Assembly (NCBI GenBank): GCA_026388315.1
Contig: JAPLKA010000034.1
Coordinates: forward strand, 1-34,665
Reading direction: 5' to 3'
DNA from: Pseudomonadota bacterium
GTDB taxonomy: Bacteria; Desulfobacterota; Syntrophorhabdia; Syntrophorhabdales; Syntrophorhabdaceae
Length of the DNA stretch: 34,665 bases
The translations under genes were made by a program, and so were the position numbers. How positions within the stretch are numbered: the first letter of the stretch is position 1; each line of letters begins with the position of its first letter. This document shows positions 16,628 to 23,301 of this stretch, piece after piece. The notes beneath the pieces are model-generated. The model worked only from the letters and a program-made list of their open reading frames with translations. It made no database searches and was not told the DNA's origin.

Positions 16628-16721
16628 TGTTCGATTAAAACCGGAATTGGTGTTCGGATATCACCGGAACAGGTGTTCGACCTTTTTCGGAATTGATGTT
16701 CGAGGTTGACCGGAATTTACA
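16628..16721 (+). repeat. IS21 right-end transposase-binding repeats (four units, 23-bp period)
   Basis: Units beginning TGTTCG at 16628, 16651, 16674 and 16697 keep an exact 23-base period. Each ends in (C/T)CGGAA(T/C), and the last runs to the element tip at 16721. A 23-base period places the sites on about the same face of the helix, fitting cooperative IstA binding. Confidence 0.9.
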
Positions 16722-16757
16722 TTTTAGTCTTAAAAGACTGTGCAGTCAGGTAAAAAC

Positions 16758-16788
16758 TCCCCCACTTTCTATCTCGGAAAGTGGGGGA
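16758..16788. terminator. perfect 12-bp hairpin beside the IS21 element
   Basis: TCCCCCACTTTC (16758-16769) and GAAAGTGGGGGA (16777-16788) pair perfectly around a 7-base loop. On the minus strand the hairpin is followed by a T-rich AGTTTTTA, so it would act as a terminator for leftward transcription; rightwards no T run follows. Confidence 0.5.
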
Positions 16789-17113
16789 TCTATATCAAAA
16801 CCTGCCTCTGCTTACGCATCGACATGATCAACGTCTATTTTGCGCCGATATTTCCATTGGATTTTAAAATATCCTGCCTCTCCTCCCATTATTTCTATCG
16901 AAGGCGGGAGCACCTCCATATATATACATGAGGGACAGGATGATGAAGCAACTGTGGCTGACAATAATCTCCCACATGAAGCAACGGCAACTGATGCAGA
17001 AGGGCAGCTCACAAAAATGAATCCAATGGCCATTTGGATTTTACCGTCATATTATAGTTATAGTAATTTTCATGTGTAATTATCTATAAAGGGATATAAC
17101 TTTTTTGGAGATT
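16789..17113. other. intergenic stretch, no gene supported
   Basis: The open frames on both strands between 16812 and 17079 have no ribosome binding site and no recognisable sequence. The plus-strand frame has an odd acidic stretch (HEGQDDEATVADNN) and could be a decayed gene remnant beside the IS element. Confidence 0.35.
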
Positions 17114-17192
17114 TATCGGCAAGAAACTGAAATAGAACTGTCATTTTCAGAAACGTATCCATCCAGATACTGCCGATGCAACACAAAGTAAT
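17114..17192 (+). repeat. 79-bp dispersed repeat, copy 1 (palindromic ends)
   Basis: Starts TATCGGCAAGAAACTGAAAT and ends ACACAAAGTAAT. It matches 19594-19672 at 74 of 79 bases in the same orientation. ATCGGCA (17115-17121) pairs with TGCCGAT (17171-17177), and inside it CTGAAA pairs with TTTCAG (17127-17132 / 17145-17150). It lies 76 bases before the TPR gene. Confidence 0.9.
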
Positions 17193-17268
17193 CTTTTGAA
17201 AATGGCGGTTTTGAAATGAATTTTATCACCGGGAATGTTATTCTTCAAAACTTTTACAGAAGATTGCA

Positions 17269-17997
17269 ATGAAAAGACAGATTAAATCCAATACGCCCAG
17301 TTTCAAAGATATTCCCTTCTCCAGGTTGGTAAAAGAGGTAGAAGAACTCTCTGACATTCGTCGTGAATATGCGAAGAAGTCAAAGAAACAGAGAGAAAAG
17401 GCGGCAGAGTATCAATATAACGACGCTTATGGCAGCATGCTCTTAAATAGACTCATCGGAGAAGAATCGCGCGACTTTAGATGGACAGGTGAAATGGTTG
17501 CCCTGGCTATCGATCCGGATTACGCCTCTGCAATCTTAACGGTAGGGTCACACGAATATCTCTATGGAAGAATAGACGAGGCCATGACTCATTTTTTAAA
17601 GCTGACCACGCTTCCGAAAAACACAGAAGATTTAACTGAAATTGTCGATAAGGCAGGTGATTTTCTGATTCAGAAGAAAGATTTTGATAATGCAATTGTT
17701 CTATATGCGTCTGCTGCGAAGAAAAATCCTGGCAATCCTGTGTACCATAATGGCTTGAGTTATTGTTATGGTAAGATAGGGGATTACATAAAAGCCTTAG
17801 AAGAAGTGAGAATAACCGTTAACCTCGATCCTGAGAACCACGTTTACTTAACGGATCTGGGGTGGACCCTCGTTGAGGCGCACCTGTATGATGAAGCGCA
17901 ATCTGTTCTTGAACATGCAGTCAAAGTGGCTCCGCCTGAATACGACCTCGCAAAGAATAATCTTGAAGAATTGCAGCGTCGAAGAAAAAGAAAGTAA
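17269..17997 (+). CDS. TPR-repeat protein
   Basis: 242 residues, no signal peptide. A charged helical N-terminus (about 1-75, SRLVKEVEELSDIRREYAKK) is followed by about four tetratricopeptide repeats: YASAILTVGSHEYLYGRIDE, VDKAGDFLIQKKDFDNAIVL, VYHNGLSYCYGKIGDYIKAL and VYLTDLGWTLVEAHLYDEAQ. TPRs build a superhelix for protein-protein contacts. It is the first of four plus-strand genes (TPR, flavodoxin, Nudix, LprI-like) bounded on both sides by the 79-base repeat. The ribosome site (AGAAG) is modest. Confidence 0.8.
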   Translation: MKRQIKSNTPSFKDIPFSRLVKEVEELSDIRREYAKKSKKQREKAAEYQYNDAYGSMLLNRLIGEESRDFRWTGEMVALAIDPDYASAILTVGSHEYLYGRIDEAMTHFLKLTTLPKNTEDLTEIVDKAGDFLIQKKDFDNAIVLYASAAKKNPGNPVYHNGLSYCYGKIGDYIKALEEVRITVNLDPENHVYLTDLGWTLVEAHLYDEAQSVLEHAVKVAPPEYDLAKNNLEELQRRRKRK

Positions 17998-18068
17998 TAA
18001 ATATGCCCATCTGTAAACAGTGTGGTAAAGACACTGAAGAACCAAAAACAACAAAAGGAGATCGCAAT

Positions 18069-18644
18069 ATGAAAGTAATTGCAATTAATGGAAGTCCACG
18101 CAAGGGCGGGAACACTGAATTTTTACTGAAAAAAGTGCTTGAGCCTATTAGTGAAGCAGGAATAACAACAGAACTGGTCCAGATCGGCGGCAAGCAGGTG
18201 CACGGCTGCACGGCCTGTTATAAGTGCATGGAAAACAAGGATTCAAGATGTGCAATTAAGACGGATATAGTGAATGAATACATAGGTAAAATGATTGAAT
18301 CGGATGCGATTATTTTAGGTTCACCAACATACTTTGCAGGTATGACATCAGAATTGAAAGCGTTAATAGACCGTGCAGGATTTGTTGCCGTTGCTAACGG
18401 CCGCCTTTTCTCTCGTAAAATTGGTGCTGCAGTGGTTGTGAACAGGAGGGGAGGGGCAACGAGCGTCATGGATTCAATCAATCACATGTTTTTAATGTCC
18501 AGAATGATTGTGCCTGGATCAACATACTGGAATTTTGGTGTTGGACGGGAAAAGGGAGATGTCGAGAAAGACGTAGAAGCGCTTGAAAATATGAAAGACC
18601 TGGGAGAAACTATTGCATGGCTGATCAAAAGCTTAAAGGTATAA
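18069..18644 (+). CDS. NADPH-dependent FMN reductase / flavodoxin-like iron-sulfur flavoprotein
   Basis: 191 residues from ATG 18069, with AAGGAG at 18055-18060. MKVIAINGSPRKGGNTEFLL is the FMN phosphate-binding start of the NADPH-dependent FMN reductase fold. The cysteine cluster GCTACYKCMENKDSRC at about residues 45-60 resembles the iron-sulfur or redox site of the 'ISF-like' flavoproteins of anaerobes, and GSPTYFAGMTSELKALIDR is the flavin-binding loop. It transfers electrons between NAD(P)H, flavin and an unknown acceptor. An in-frame start at 18003 would add a zinc-ribbon-like MPICKQCGKDTEEPK leader, but it lacks a ribosome site. Confidence 0.85.
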   Translation: MKVIAINGSPRKGGNTEFLLKKVLEPISEAGITTELVQIGGKQVHGCTACYKCMENKDSRCAIKTDIVNEYIGKMIESDAIILGSPTYFAGMTSELKALIDRAGFVAVANGRLFSRKIGAAVVVNRRGGATSVMDSINHMFLMSRMIVPGSTYWNFGVGREKGDVEKDVEALENMKDLGETIAWLIKSLKV

Positions 18645-18711
18645 ACACCCATTAGAATGACACAATTCTGTTTTGCTTCGTTTTTCTTTTAAAAGGATAT
18701 TCCTTCTGAGT

Positions 18712-19116
18712 ATGAACAACAATAAACCACAATGCGGACTCATATTAGAGAATAGGGAAGGGAAGGTCCTGCTTCAATTACGGGATAACAGACCTGATAT
18801 CTTATTCCCGAACGTCTGGGGAACATTTGGCGGAGAGATTGAAGATGGAGAAACCCCTGAAATGGCAATCATGCGCGAAATCAGAGAAGAAACAAGATAT
18901 GAGCTTCACGATCCTGAATACTTTGATACCTTCCTCTATGACAGCCGCGTCATTCATATCTACAGAAAAGTTGACCATACAATTGCCTTAGAGGATCTGA
19001 CTATTCATGAAGGCCAGAAGGGCATGTTCTTTTCAAAAGAAGAAGTTGAAAACCTTGACTGTGCTGCCCATTGCAAAGAAATCGTCATTGCATATTTTCA
19101 GAAGTTTCATCAATAA
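18712..19116 (+). CDS. Nudix hydrolase
   Basis: 134 residues from ATG 18712; a TTG at 18673 extends the frame but is weaker. The Nudix box GGEIEDGETPEMAIMREIRE-ET reads G-x5-E-x7-R-E-U-x-E-E as required for metal binding, but the usual Gly after EEx is Arg (EETRYEL). It is preceded by a typical strand (CGLILENREGKVLLQLRDN) and the GTFGGE turn. Nudix enzymes cleave nucleoside diphosphates linked to another group; the substrate is open. It is part of the TPR-flavodoxin-Nudix-LprI block. Confidence 0.85.
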   Translation: MNNNKPQCGLILENREGKVLLQLRDNRPDILFPNVWGTFGGEIEDGETPEMAIMREIREETRYELHDPEYFDTFLYDSRVIHIYRKVDHTIALEDLTIHEGQKGMFFSKEEVENLDCAAHCKEIVIAYFQKFHQ

Positions 19117-19137
19117 AGCCTATCCGAGGAGGTAAGG

Positions 19138-19530
19138 ATGAACAAGGTTATTTTTTTAGGTACACTGCTATGCGTTCTTTGTTGTGCATTCACTCTATCG
19201 GCACAAGATTGCAGTAAGGCCGATAACACCCTTGCAATTATTGCATGTCACGAAGAACGCTATGAAAAAGCGGACAAAGAATTGAACAAAGTCTATGGAG
19301 AAGCCATGAAATCTCTTTTCCCTTCTGCACAACAGAAGCTGAAGGAAGCTCAAAAGGCATGGCTGAAATACCGGGATACAGGTCTTGTTTTTGCAATAGA
19401 ACTCAACAAGGATTTAAGATCGTATGGAAACATCGTTGTGGCCGATTACAAAGCTACAGTTGTGGAAAAGAGAGTATTGGAGCTGAAATATCTCACGACA
19501 GGGCCAGAGGGACCGCCAATTAAATGGTGA
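19138..19530 (+). CDS. LprI/DUF1311-family exported protein
   Basis: 130 residues. ATG follows GAGGAGG with 6 bases. A signal peptide (FLGTLLCVLCCAFTLSAQ) is followed by DCSKADNTLAIIACHEERYE and KADKELNKVYGEAMKSL, then QQKLKEAQKAWLKYRD, the paired-Cys helical pattern of the lysozyme-inhibitor LprI family (DUF1311). Two Cys (in DCSK and ACHE) should form a disulfide in the periplasm. Members are linked to lysozyme resistance in some bacteria, but most are uncharacterised. It starts 22 bases after the Nudix stop. Confidence 0.8.
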   Translation: MNKVIFLGTLLCVLCCAFTLSAQDCSKADNTLAIIACHEERYEKADKELNKVYGEAMKSLFPSAQQKLKEAQKAWLKYRDTGLVFAIELNKDLRSYGNIVVADYKATVVEKRVLELKYLTTGPEGPPIKW

Positions 19531-19593
19531 TATGGAGAAATGTACCATTTTTGGTATGAGACTTGTATCATGTGGATATAATGTATCAAGATA

Positions 19594-19672
19594 TATCGGC
19601 AAGAAACTGAAATAGAACTGTCATCCTCAGAAACTTATCCATCCAGATACTGCCGCTGCAACACAAAATAAT
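19594..19672 (+). repeat. 79-bp dispersed repeat, copy 2 (with extended left flank from about 19536)
   Basis: Same sequence as 17114-17192 with 5 substitutions in 79 bases, in the same orientation. Its left flank (about 19536-19593) is also similar to 20350-20405. It begins just after the LprI-like gene. Confidence 0.9.
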
Positions 19673-19803
19673 TAGAACTCACAGATATATAATTCCCTAA
19701 TCAATCATATCTGTACATAGTTTCCCAGAGCCTGTTCACGTTCAAAGGAACTTCTCATAGTCTGATAATACTGGTTATCTTTACCTTAAATTGTAAATAA
19801 TCC

Positions 19804-19832
19804 TTGACATTATTGATGATTATATTAATAAT
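19804..19832 (+). promoter_or_regulatory. candidate promoter for the HU gene
   Basis: TTGACA (19804-19809) with an AT-rich TAATAAT at 19826-19832, spacer 16. It lies about 100 bases upstream of the HU start codon. Confidence 0.5.
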
Positions 19833-19933
19833 TCTCGTAGATAGCAGCTTCTGCAATAGTCTACCCAACAGGCAGAGTCTATTTGCCTGATAATCATAGA
19901 TATATTCAAACATATACAAGGAGGTAGTTGGAA

Positions 19934-20263
19934 ATGACAAAGGCAGAAATTGTAGCAAAAGTGGCAGAAGATGTTAAAGTTACAAAAAAAGTTGCAGAAG
20001 GTGCATTCCAGACAATCATCGGATGTATTGAGGGATCGCTCAAGAAAGGTGAGAAAACAACAATCGTAGGTTTTGGCACATTCTCAGTTGCTGATAGGAA
20101 GGCAAGAAAGGGCAGAAACCCACAGACCGGTAAAGAGATCAAGATTGCCGCAAAGAAGGTGCCGAAGTTTACCGCAGGGGCAGCTTTAAAGGCAGTGGTA
20201 AGCGGAAAGGCAGCAGCAAAGAAAGCAGTAAAGAAGGCACCGGCCAAACCGAAAAAGAAATAA
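19934..20263 (+). CDS. HU-family DNA-binding protein with histone-H1-like lysine/alanine tail
   Basis: 109 residues from ATG 19934; AAGGAGG at 19918-19924 also allows TTG 19928. HU core: MTKAEIVAKVAEDVKVTKK, VGFGTFSVADRKARKGRNP with the proline DNA-intercalating loop (RNPQTGKEI). From about residue 85 a low-complexity tail of Ala, Lys and Pro (AAAKKAVKKAPAKPKKK) resembles histone H1 and the tails of some actinobacterial and deltaproteobacterial HU proteins. It compacts and bends DNA. A strong terminator follows directly, so it is monocistronic. Confidence 0.92.
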   Translation: MTKAEIVAKVAEDVKVTKKVAEGAFQTIIGCIEGSLKKGEKTTIVGFGTFSVADRKARKGRNPQTGKEIKIAAKKVPKFTAGAALKAVVSGKAAAKKAVKKAPAKPKKK

Positions 20264-20274
20264 ATGAAGACCAG

Positions 20275-20303
20275 GCGGGCCTTCGGGTCCGCTTTCTTTT
20301 TCT
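20275..20303 (+). terminator. rho-independent terminator after HU
   Basis: GCGGGCC (20275-20281), tetraloop TTCG, GGTCCGC (20286-20292), then TTTCTTTTTCTT. It is 11 bases after the stop codon. Confidence 0.9.
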
Positions 20304-20349
20304 TAAGGAACATCACGTTAAAATTGGAAAGCAAGTGAGACGGATGTCA

Positions 20350-20424
20350 GAAAATGTGCCATTTGTGGTAGAGAATTGTATCCTGTGGATGTATGATAAT
20401 AAGATAAATCGGCAAGAACTGGAA
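20350..20424 (+). repeat. diverged third copy of the dispersed repeat (left part)
   Basis: Shares ATGTGCCATTTGTGGTA...TTGTATC(C)TGTGGAT...ATCGGCAAGAA with the extended left flank and start of the copy at 19536-19672, but lacks the right half. It ends 20 bases before the DUF333 gene start. Confidence 0.7.
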
Positions 20425-20443
20425 TGCGTAAGGGGGGTTTGCT

Positions 20444-21331
20444 ATGTTTCATACAATATGTCGAGTTTTTAAATTGATGTTTGTTTTTTGTCTTGCCACA
20501 ACAACGGTTAGTTATGCTTCCGCCACAACACAGCAGCCTGTGACACAGATCGCTAATCCAGCTTCCGAAAACTGTATCAAAAAGGGCGGTACGGTGGTAA
20601 TTCAGAAACACAACGATGGCGGCGAATATGGCATGTGCCTATTCCAAGATAATAGACAATGCGAGGAGTGGGCCATGTTCCGCGGAGAATGTCCGGTTGG
20701 AGGTATCAAAATCACCGGCTATATCACTCCGGCAGCTCAATACTGCGCTATCACAGGAGGGAAATATCAGGTTTCAGGTAACAGCAACACAGACCAGGAA
20801 CAGGGAACCTGCACATTCAAGAACGGTAAAACCTGTGATTCGCGGAATTATTATGCTGGAAAATGCAATCCCAATATCGAGGAGGGACAACCAACATATA
20901 GCGACCCCTTTGCATATTGTACAGCTGTAGCGACCGTTGATATACCGGATAGTCGATACAATGGGGTTAAGATCCCGAATTCCATTATTCAAGGCATGAT
21001 CCAGCAAGGGATTGTACCGGCTGATGCGCCGATGGAGTTTCAACAGAATATGGCGTGGCGGTGCATGAATCATAAGGTATGGGTTTGCCAATTTGGAGCC
21101 AATATCCCATGCATGGAAAAGGCCGACATATCACGGACGCCGACCTCCGGGATGGTGGACTATTGCAAGACGAGTTCCACAACGGATAGCATCCCTGCCT
21201 ATGTGACAGGACGAGCAACAATATACGAATGGAGATGCAAGGATGGAAAACCGGAAGTGGTCAGGCAACTCTTCAAGAGCGATCAGCAAGGATACCCGAC
21301 TGTCTATTGGTATGAACTAACGCCAAGGTGA
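20444..21331 (+). CDS. exported DUF333-domain protein with two Cys-rich modules
   Basis: 295 residues, ATG after AAGGGGGG. The signal peptide (MFVFCLATTTVSYA) is preceded by a short basic N-terminus. Two DUF333 ('putative hemolysin') modules follow: NPASENCIKKGGTVVIQKH...YGMCLFQDNRQCEEWAMFRG at about 33-80, and TPAAQYCAITGGKYQV...GTCTFKNGKTCDSRNYYAG at about 84-132. A third Cys-rich region (FAYCTAVATVDIPDSRYNG to YEWRCKDGKPEVV) has no family I recognise. DUF333 proteins are exported and their real function is unknown. Confidence 0.75.
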   Translation: MFHTICRVFKLMFVFCLATTTVSYASATTQQPVTQIANPASENCIKKGGTVVIQKHNDGGEYGMCLFQDNRQCEEWAMFRGECPVGGIKITGYITPAAQYCAITGGKYQVSGNSNTDQEQGTCTFKNGKTCDSRNYYAGKCNPNIEEGQPTYSDPFAYCTAVATVDIPDSRYNGVKIPNSIIQGMIQQGIVPADAPMEFQQNMAWRCMNHKVWVCQFGANIPCMEKADISRTPTSGMVDYCKTSSTTDSIPAYVTGRATIYEWRCKDGKPEVVRQLFKSDQQGYPTVYWYELTPR

Positions 21332-21359
21332 GTTTTTATGTAAAGGGGTTGGTATAAAT

Positions 21360-21641
21360 CTATTCCCGGTAGAATCTATCGGCAGGAAGGGATCTCAAAT
21401 AATTGGTTTCCATCTCGTCAAGGGTTTGTGCTAAGGTTCTGCTTAGAATAGCTGTTTTCTCAAAAAATATATTTATTTCTGCAAAAAGTCTTACACAGCT
21501 CTCCCTGGCCTGCCGGGAAAGCTGTGTAATCTGCTCTTCCCGATCTTTTGTTTCCTGTATAATATCTTTGAAGAGTTCCAGTTCTTCCCGGGTCAGTTTC
21601 TTTGCTTTAAGGAAATCATCTATCGCCTTTTTGTTGTCCAC
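21360..21641 (-). CDS. small coiled-coil protein, unknown
   Basis: 93 residues from GTG at 21641 (M-D-N-K-K). It is almost entirely charged helix with heptad spacing (FLKAKKLTREELELFKDII, then REEQITQLSRQARESCVRLF), no signal peptide. The ribosome site is weak. A coding frame is suggested by the amphipathic pattern and by convergent placement between two genes, but I recognise no family. Confidence 0.45.
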   Translation of the reverse strand: MDNKKAIDDFLKAKKLTREELELFKDIIQETKDREEQITQLSRQARESCVRLFAEINIFFEKTAILSRTLAQTLDEMETNYLRSLPADRFYRE

Positions 21642-21788
21642 AATATATCCGTTATTTCAGCAGAATGTCTTTTCAGCAATCGACCCCGTGAAGTCATATT
21701 TAGCTGCATACACGGTGTATTATTTTACTTTATCATCACATTCTTTTCAAGAATTAAGGCATTGGAATGGTCTTTGCATAGCACGGGA

Positions 21789-21838
21789 GATATACCGTCA
21801 AGAAAGCCTATATAAGATTTTTTGCCGGTATCAGTCTA
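21789..21838 (+). repeat. short palindromic repeat (TTGCCGGTAT family), copy A
   Basis: GATATACCGTCAAGAAAGCC...TTTTTTGCCGGTATCAGTCTA aligns along its length with 25734-25780. The ends are imperfect inverted repeats of each other. Confidence 0.75.
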
Positions 21839-21939
21839 TCTCAGGGAAGACATTTTGATGATTTCCAGATTCTATAACAATAGCAACGTTGAGATACTTT
21901 CTGCATTTAATAAGATCATCAGAAGCTGATTATTCCCGT

Positions 21940-21968
21940 TTGACAAAATTGCTACATAGCGGTAGGAT
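21940..21968 (+). promoter_or_regulatory. sigma70-type promoter for the UPF0158 gene
   Basis: TTGACA (21940-21945), 17-base spacer, TAGGAT (21963-21968), 44 bases before the start codon at 22013. Identical hexamers and spacing to 8481-8509. Confidence 0.6.
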
Positions 21969-22012
21969 TTGAGAAATTTTATACGTAGTTATTGTCGGGA
22001 TAGGGGTAATCA

Positions 22013-22486
22013 ATGGAAGTGGCTGTTTCGCTTAAAGACATCGTCGATGAAATGGACGTTCTAAGTGATGAGTTTTCTGCATTCCTCAATAAAAAGACCG
22101 GAGAACTGGTCACTTTGAATAGTGAAGATCTCTCAGTAGCAGAAGATGATGATGACATTGACGGGTATCCTGAATGGCAGCAGGAAATGATCATTAAAGC
22201 AAGAGAAGTAGTCAGTTCTGATGAGTATCTTCCGCTTCCAAGCAAATTTGATATTCATGAGTACAATATCATAGAAAATTTTTGCTATTCGGTAAAGGAT
22301 GACAAAATCAGGAAGGATCTCTTGTATAAAATCAAAGGTGGCGGTGCTTTCCATCGTTTCAAGGATGCTATTCATGTACATGGCATTGAAGAAGAACGGT
22401 ATCGTTTTCGACAAGAAGAGCTTGAAAAGGTTGCAATAGATTGGCTTGAAGCAAACCAGATATCGTATACAAAAGATGAGGGTTAA
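22013..22486 (+). CDS. UPF0158-family protein
   Basis: 157 residues. SLKDIVDEMDVLSDEFSAFL and KKTGELVTLNSEDLS at the start, PEWQQEMIIKAREV and LPSKFDIHEYNIIENFC in the middle, and GGGAFHRFKDAIHVHGIEEE near the end match the UPF0158 family, which has no known function. The protein is cytosolic and acidic. ATG follows AGGGG. The TfoX-N gene follows within 80 bases and may be co-transcribed. Confidence 0.85.
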   Translation: MEVAVSLKDIVDEMDVLSDEFSAFLNKKTGELVTLNSEDLSVAEDDDDIDGYPEWQQEMIIKAREVVSSDEYLPLPSKFDIHEYNIIENFCYSVKDDKIRKDLLYKIKGGGAFHRFKDAIHVHGIEEERYRFRQEELEKVAIDWLEANQISYTKDEG

Positions 22487-22563
22487 AATGGCCCAGCGTA
22501 CACCATTTACAAATGCAGCCTCCAGTATATTATTTGTTCGTAGCTTCCACGAAGGGGATCAAA

Positions 22564-22905
22564 ATGGCATCTGACAAAAGTTTTATTGAATTTATCGTAG
22601 ACCAGATGGGGAATGCTGGATTTATTTCTCACAAGAAAATGTTCGGCGAGTATGCAATATATTGTGACGGTAAAGTCGTGGCGCTCGTTTGTGATAATCA
22701 GCTTTTTATAAAACCAACCGAAGGTGGCAGAACATATATGGGGAATATTGTTGAAGCTGCACCATATCCCGGAGCTAAGTTGTATTTTCTAATAGAAGAT
22801 GCATTTGAAGATCGGGAATGGATCAGTGGTTTAATCAAGATAACGGCACAAGAACTTCCTGTTCCCAAACAAAAACGAAGCAAAACAAGAGGAGCAAGTA
22901 AGTAA
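22564..22905 (+). CDS. TfoX N-terminal domain protein
   Basis: 113 residues from ATG 22564, with AAGGGG about 7 bases upstream; a longer frame from 22513 lacks a ribosome site. The TfoX_N pattern is clear: FIEFIVDQMGNAGFISHKKM-FGEYAIYCDGKVVALVC, KPTEGGRTYMGN, APYPGAKLYFLIEDAF. Stand-alone TfoX_N proteins occur widely and are not proven competence regulators; the full TfoX/Sxy also has a C-terminal domain missing here. Lys/Arg-rich tail. Confidence 0.87.
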   Translation: MASDKSFIEFIVDQMGNAGFISHKKMFGEYAIYCDGKVVALVCDNQLFIKPTEGGRTYMGNIVEAAPYPGAKLYFLIEDAFEDREWISGLIKITAQELPVPKQKRSKTRGASK

Positions 22906-23249
22906 AATCCATCGGCAGTGATAGGAATGGGATTGCATGATTTAATCATAATTACCATGTATATCTTCATAAACAGAAAATATCCCGGATCAAGGCTCCC
23001 AGGAGTTTTGAAATTCTGCCAGTAACGAATTCTCGTACTTCACGTACATTCCGTATTTATTATATGGGGTATGGGATGTTTGCTACCCCCCCCATTATGT
23101 CAGAATAGAGTATGATAGCGGCAGAAAACTGAAGTTGAGTACTTATTGTGTATTCAGGCTTATGCAGAAATATTTCAAGTTTCACCGGGGGCGGTTTGAA
23201 AATGTTACAGCCTGTGACAACGCACATAGACCTTGTGTCAATTAGACCT
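22906..23249. other. intergenic stretch with repeat-like debris
   Basis: About 340 bases without a gene. It contains a run of eight C (23088-23095) and, near 23117, GATAGCGGCAGAAAACTGAAG, which resembles the start of the 79-base repeat (ATCGGCAAGAAACTGAAAT) with several changes. Confidence 0.4.
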
Positions 23250-23278
23250 TTGCGCCGACAATAATATATGGGTATAAT
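23250..23278 (+). promoter_or_regulatory. candidate promoter for the RecD2-like helicase
   Basis: TTGCGC (23250-23255), 17-base spacer, consensus TATAAT (23273-23278), 24 bases before the ATG, giving a very short leader. Confidence 0.55.
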
Positions 23279-23301
23279 ACCTTCGGAGAACTTATAGAGA
23301 A

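Larger units (their letters stand above)
14136..16721 (-). mobile_element. intact IS21-family insertion sequence (2586 bp)
   Basis: The ends read TGTCTATTCCG at 14136 and CGGAATTTACA finishing at 16721, so both termini show the 5'-TGT...ACA-3' form. A 7-base target duplication TTTTAGT flanks it (14129-14135 and 16722-16728). Several subterminal copies of a 'TGTTCGA...CCGGAAT' unit lie at both ends, four on the istA side and two on the istB side. istA and istB are full length and overlap by 8 bases. The intact target duplication suggests recent, still mobile DNA. Confidence 0.92.

Noticed and set aside
16628-16721. Regularly spaced 23-bp repeats that could suggest a CRISPR-like array
   Set aside because: They sit at the tip of an IS21 element, have inverted counterparts at the other tip and no unique spacers; they are transposase binding sites.
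16812-17079. Overlapping open frames on both strands in the 16.8-17.1 kb gap
   Set aside because: No ribosome sites, no recognisable sequence, and odd composition; not enough to call a gene.
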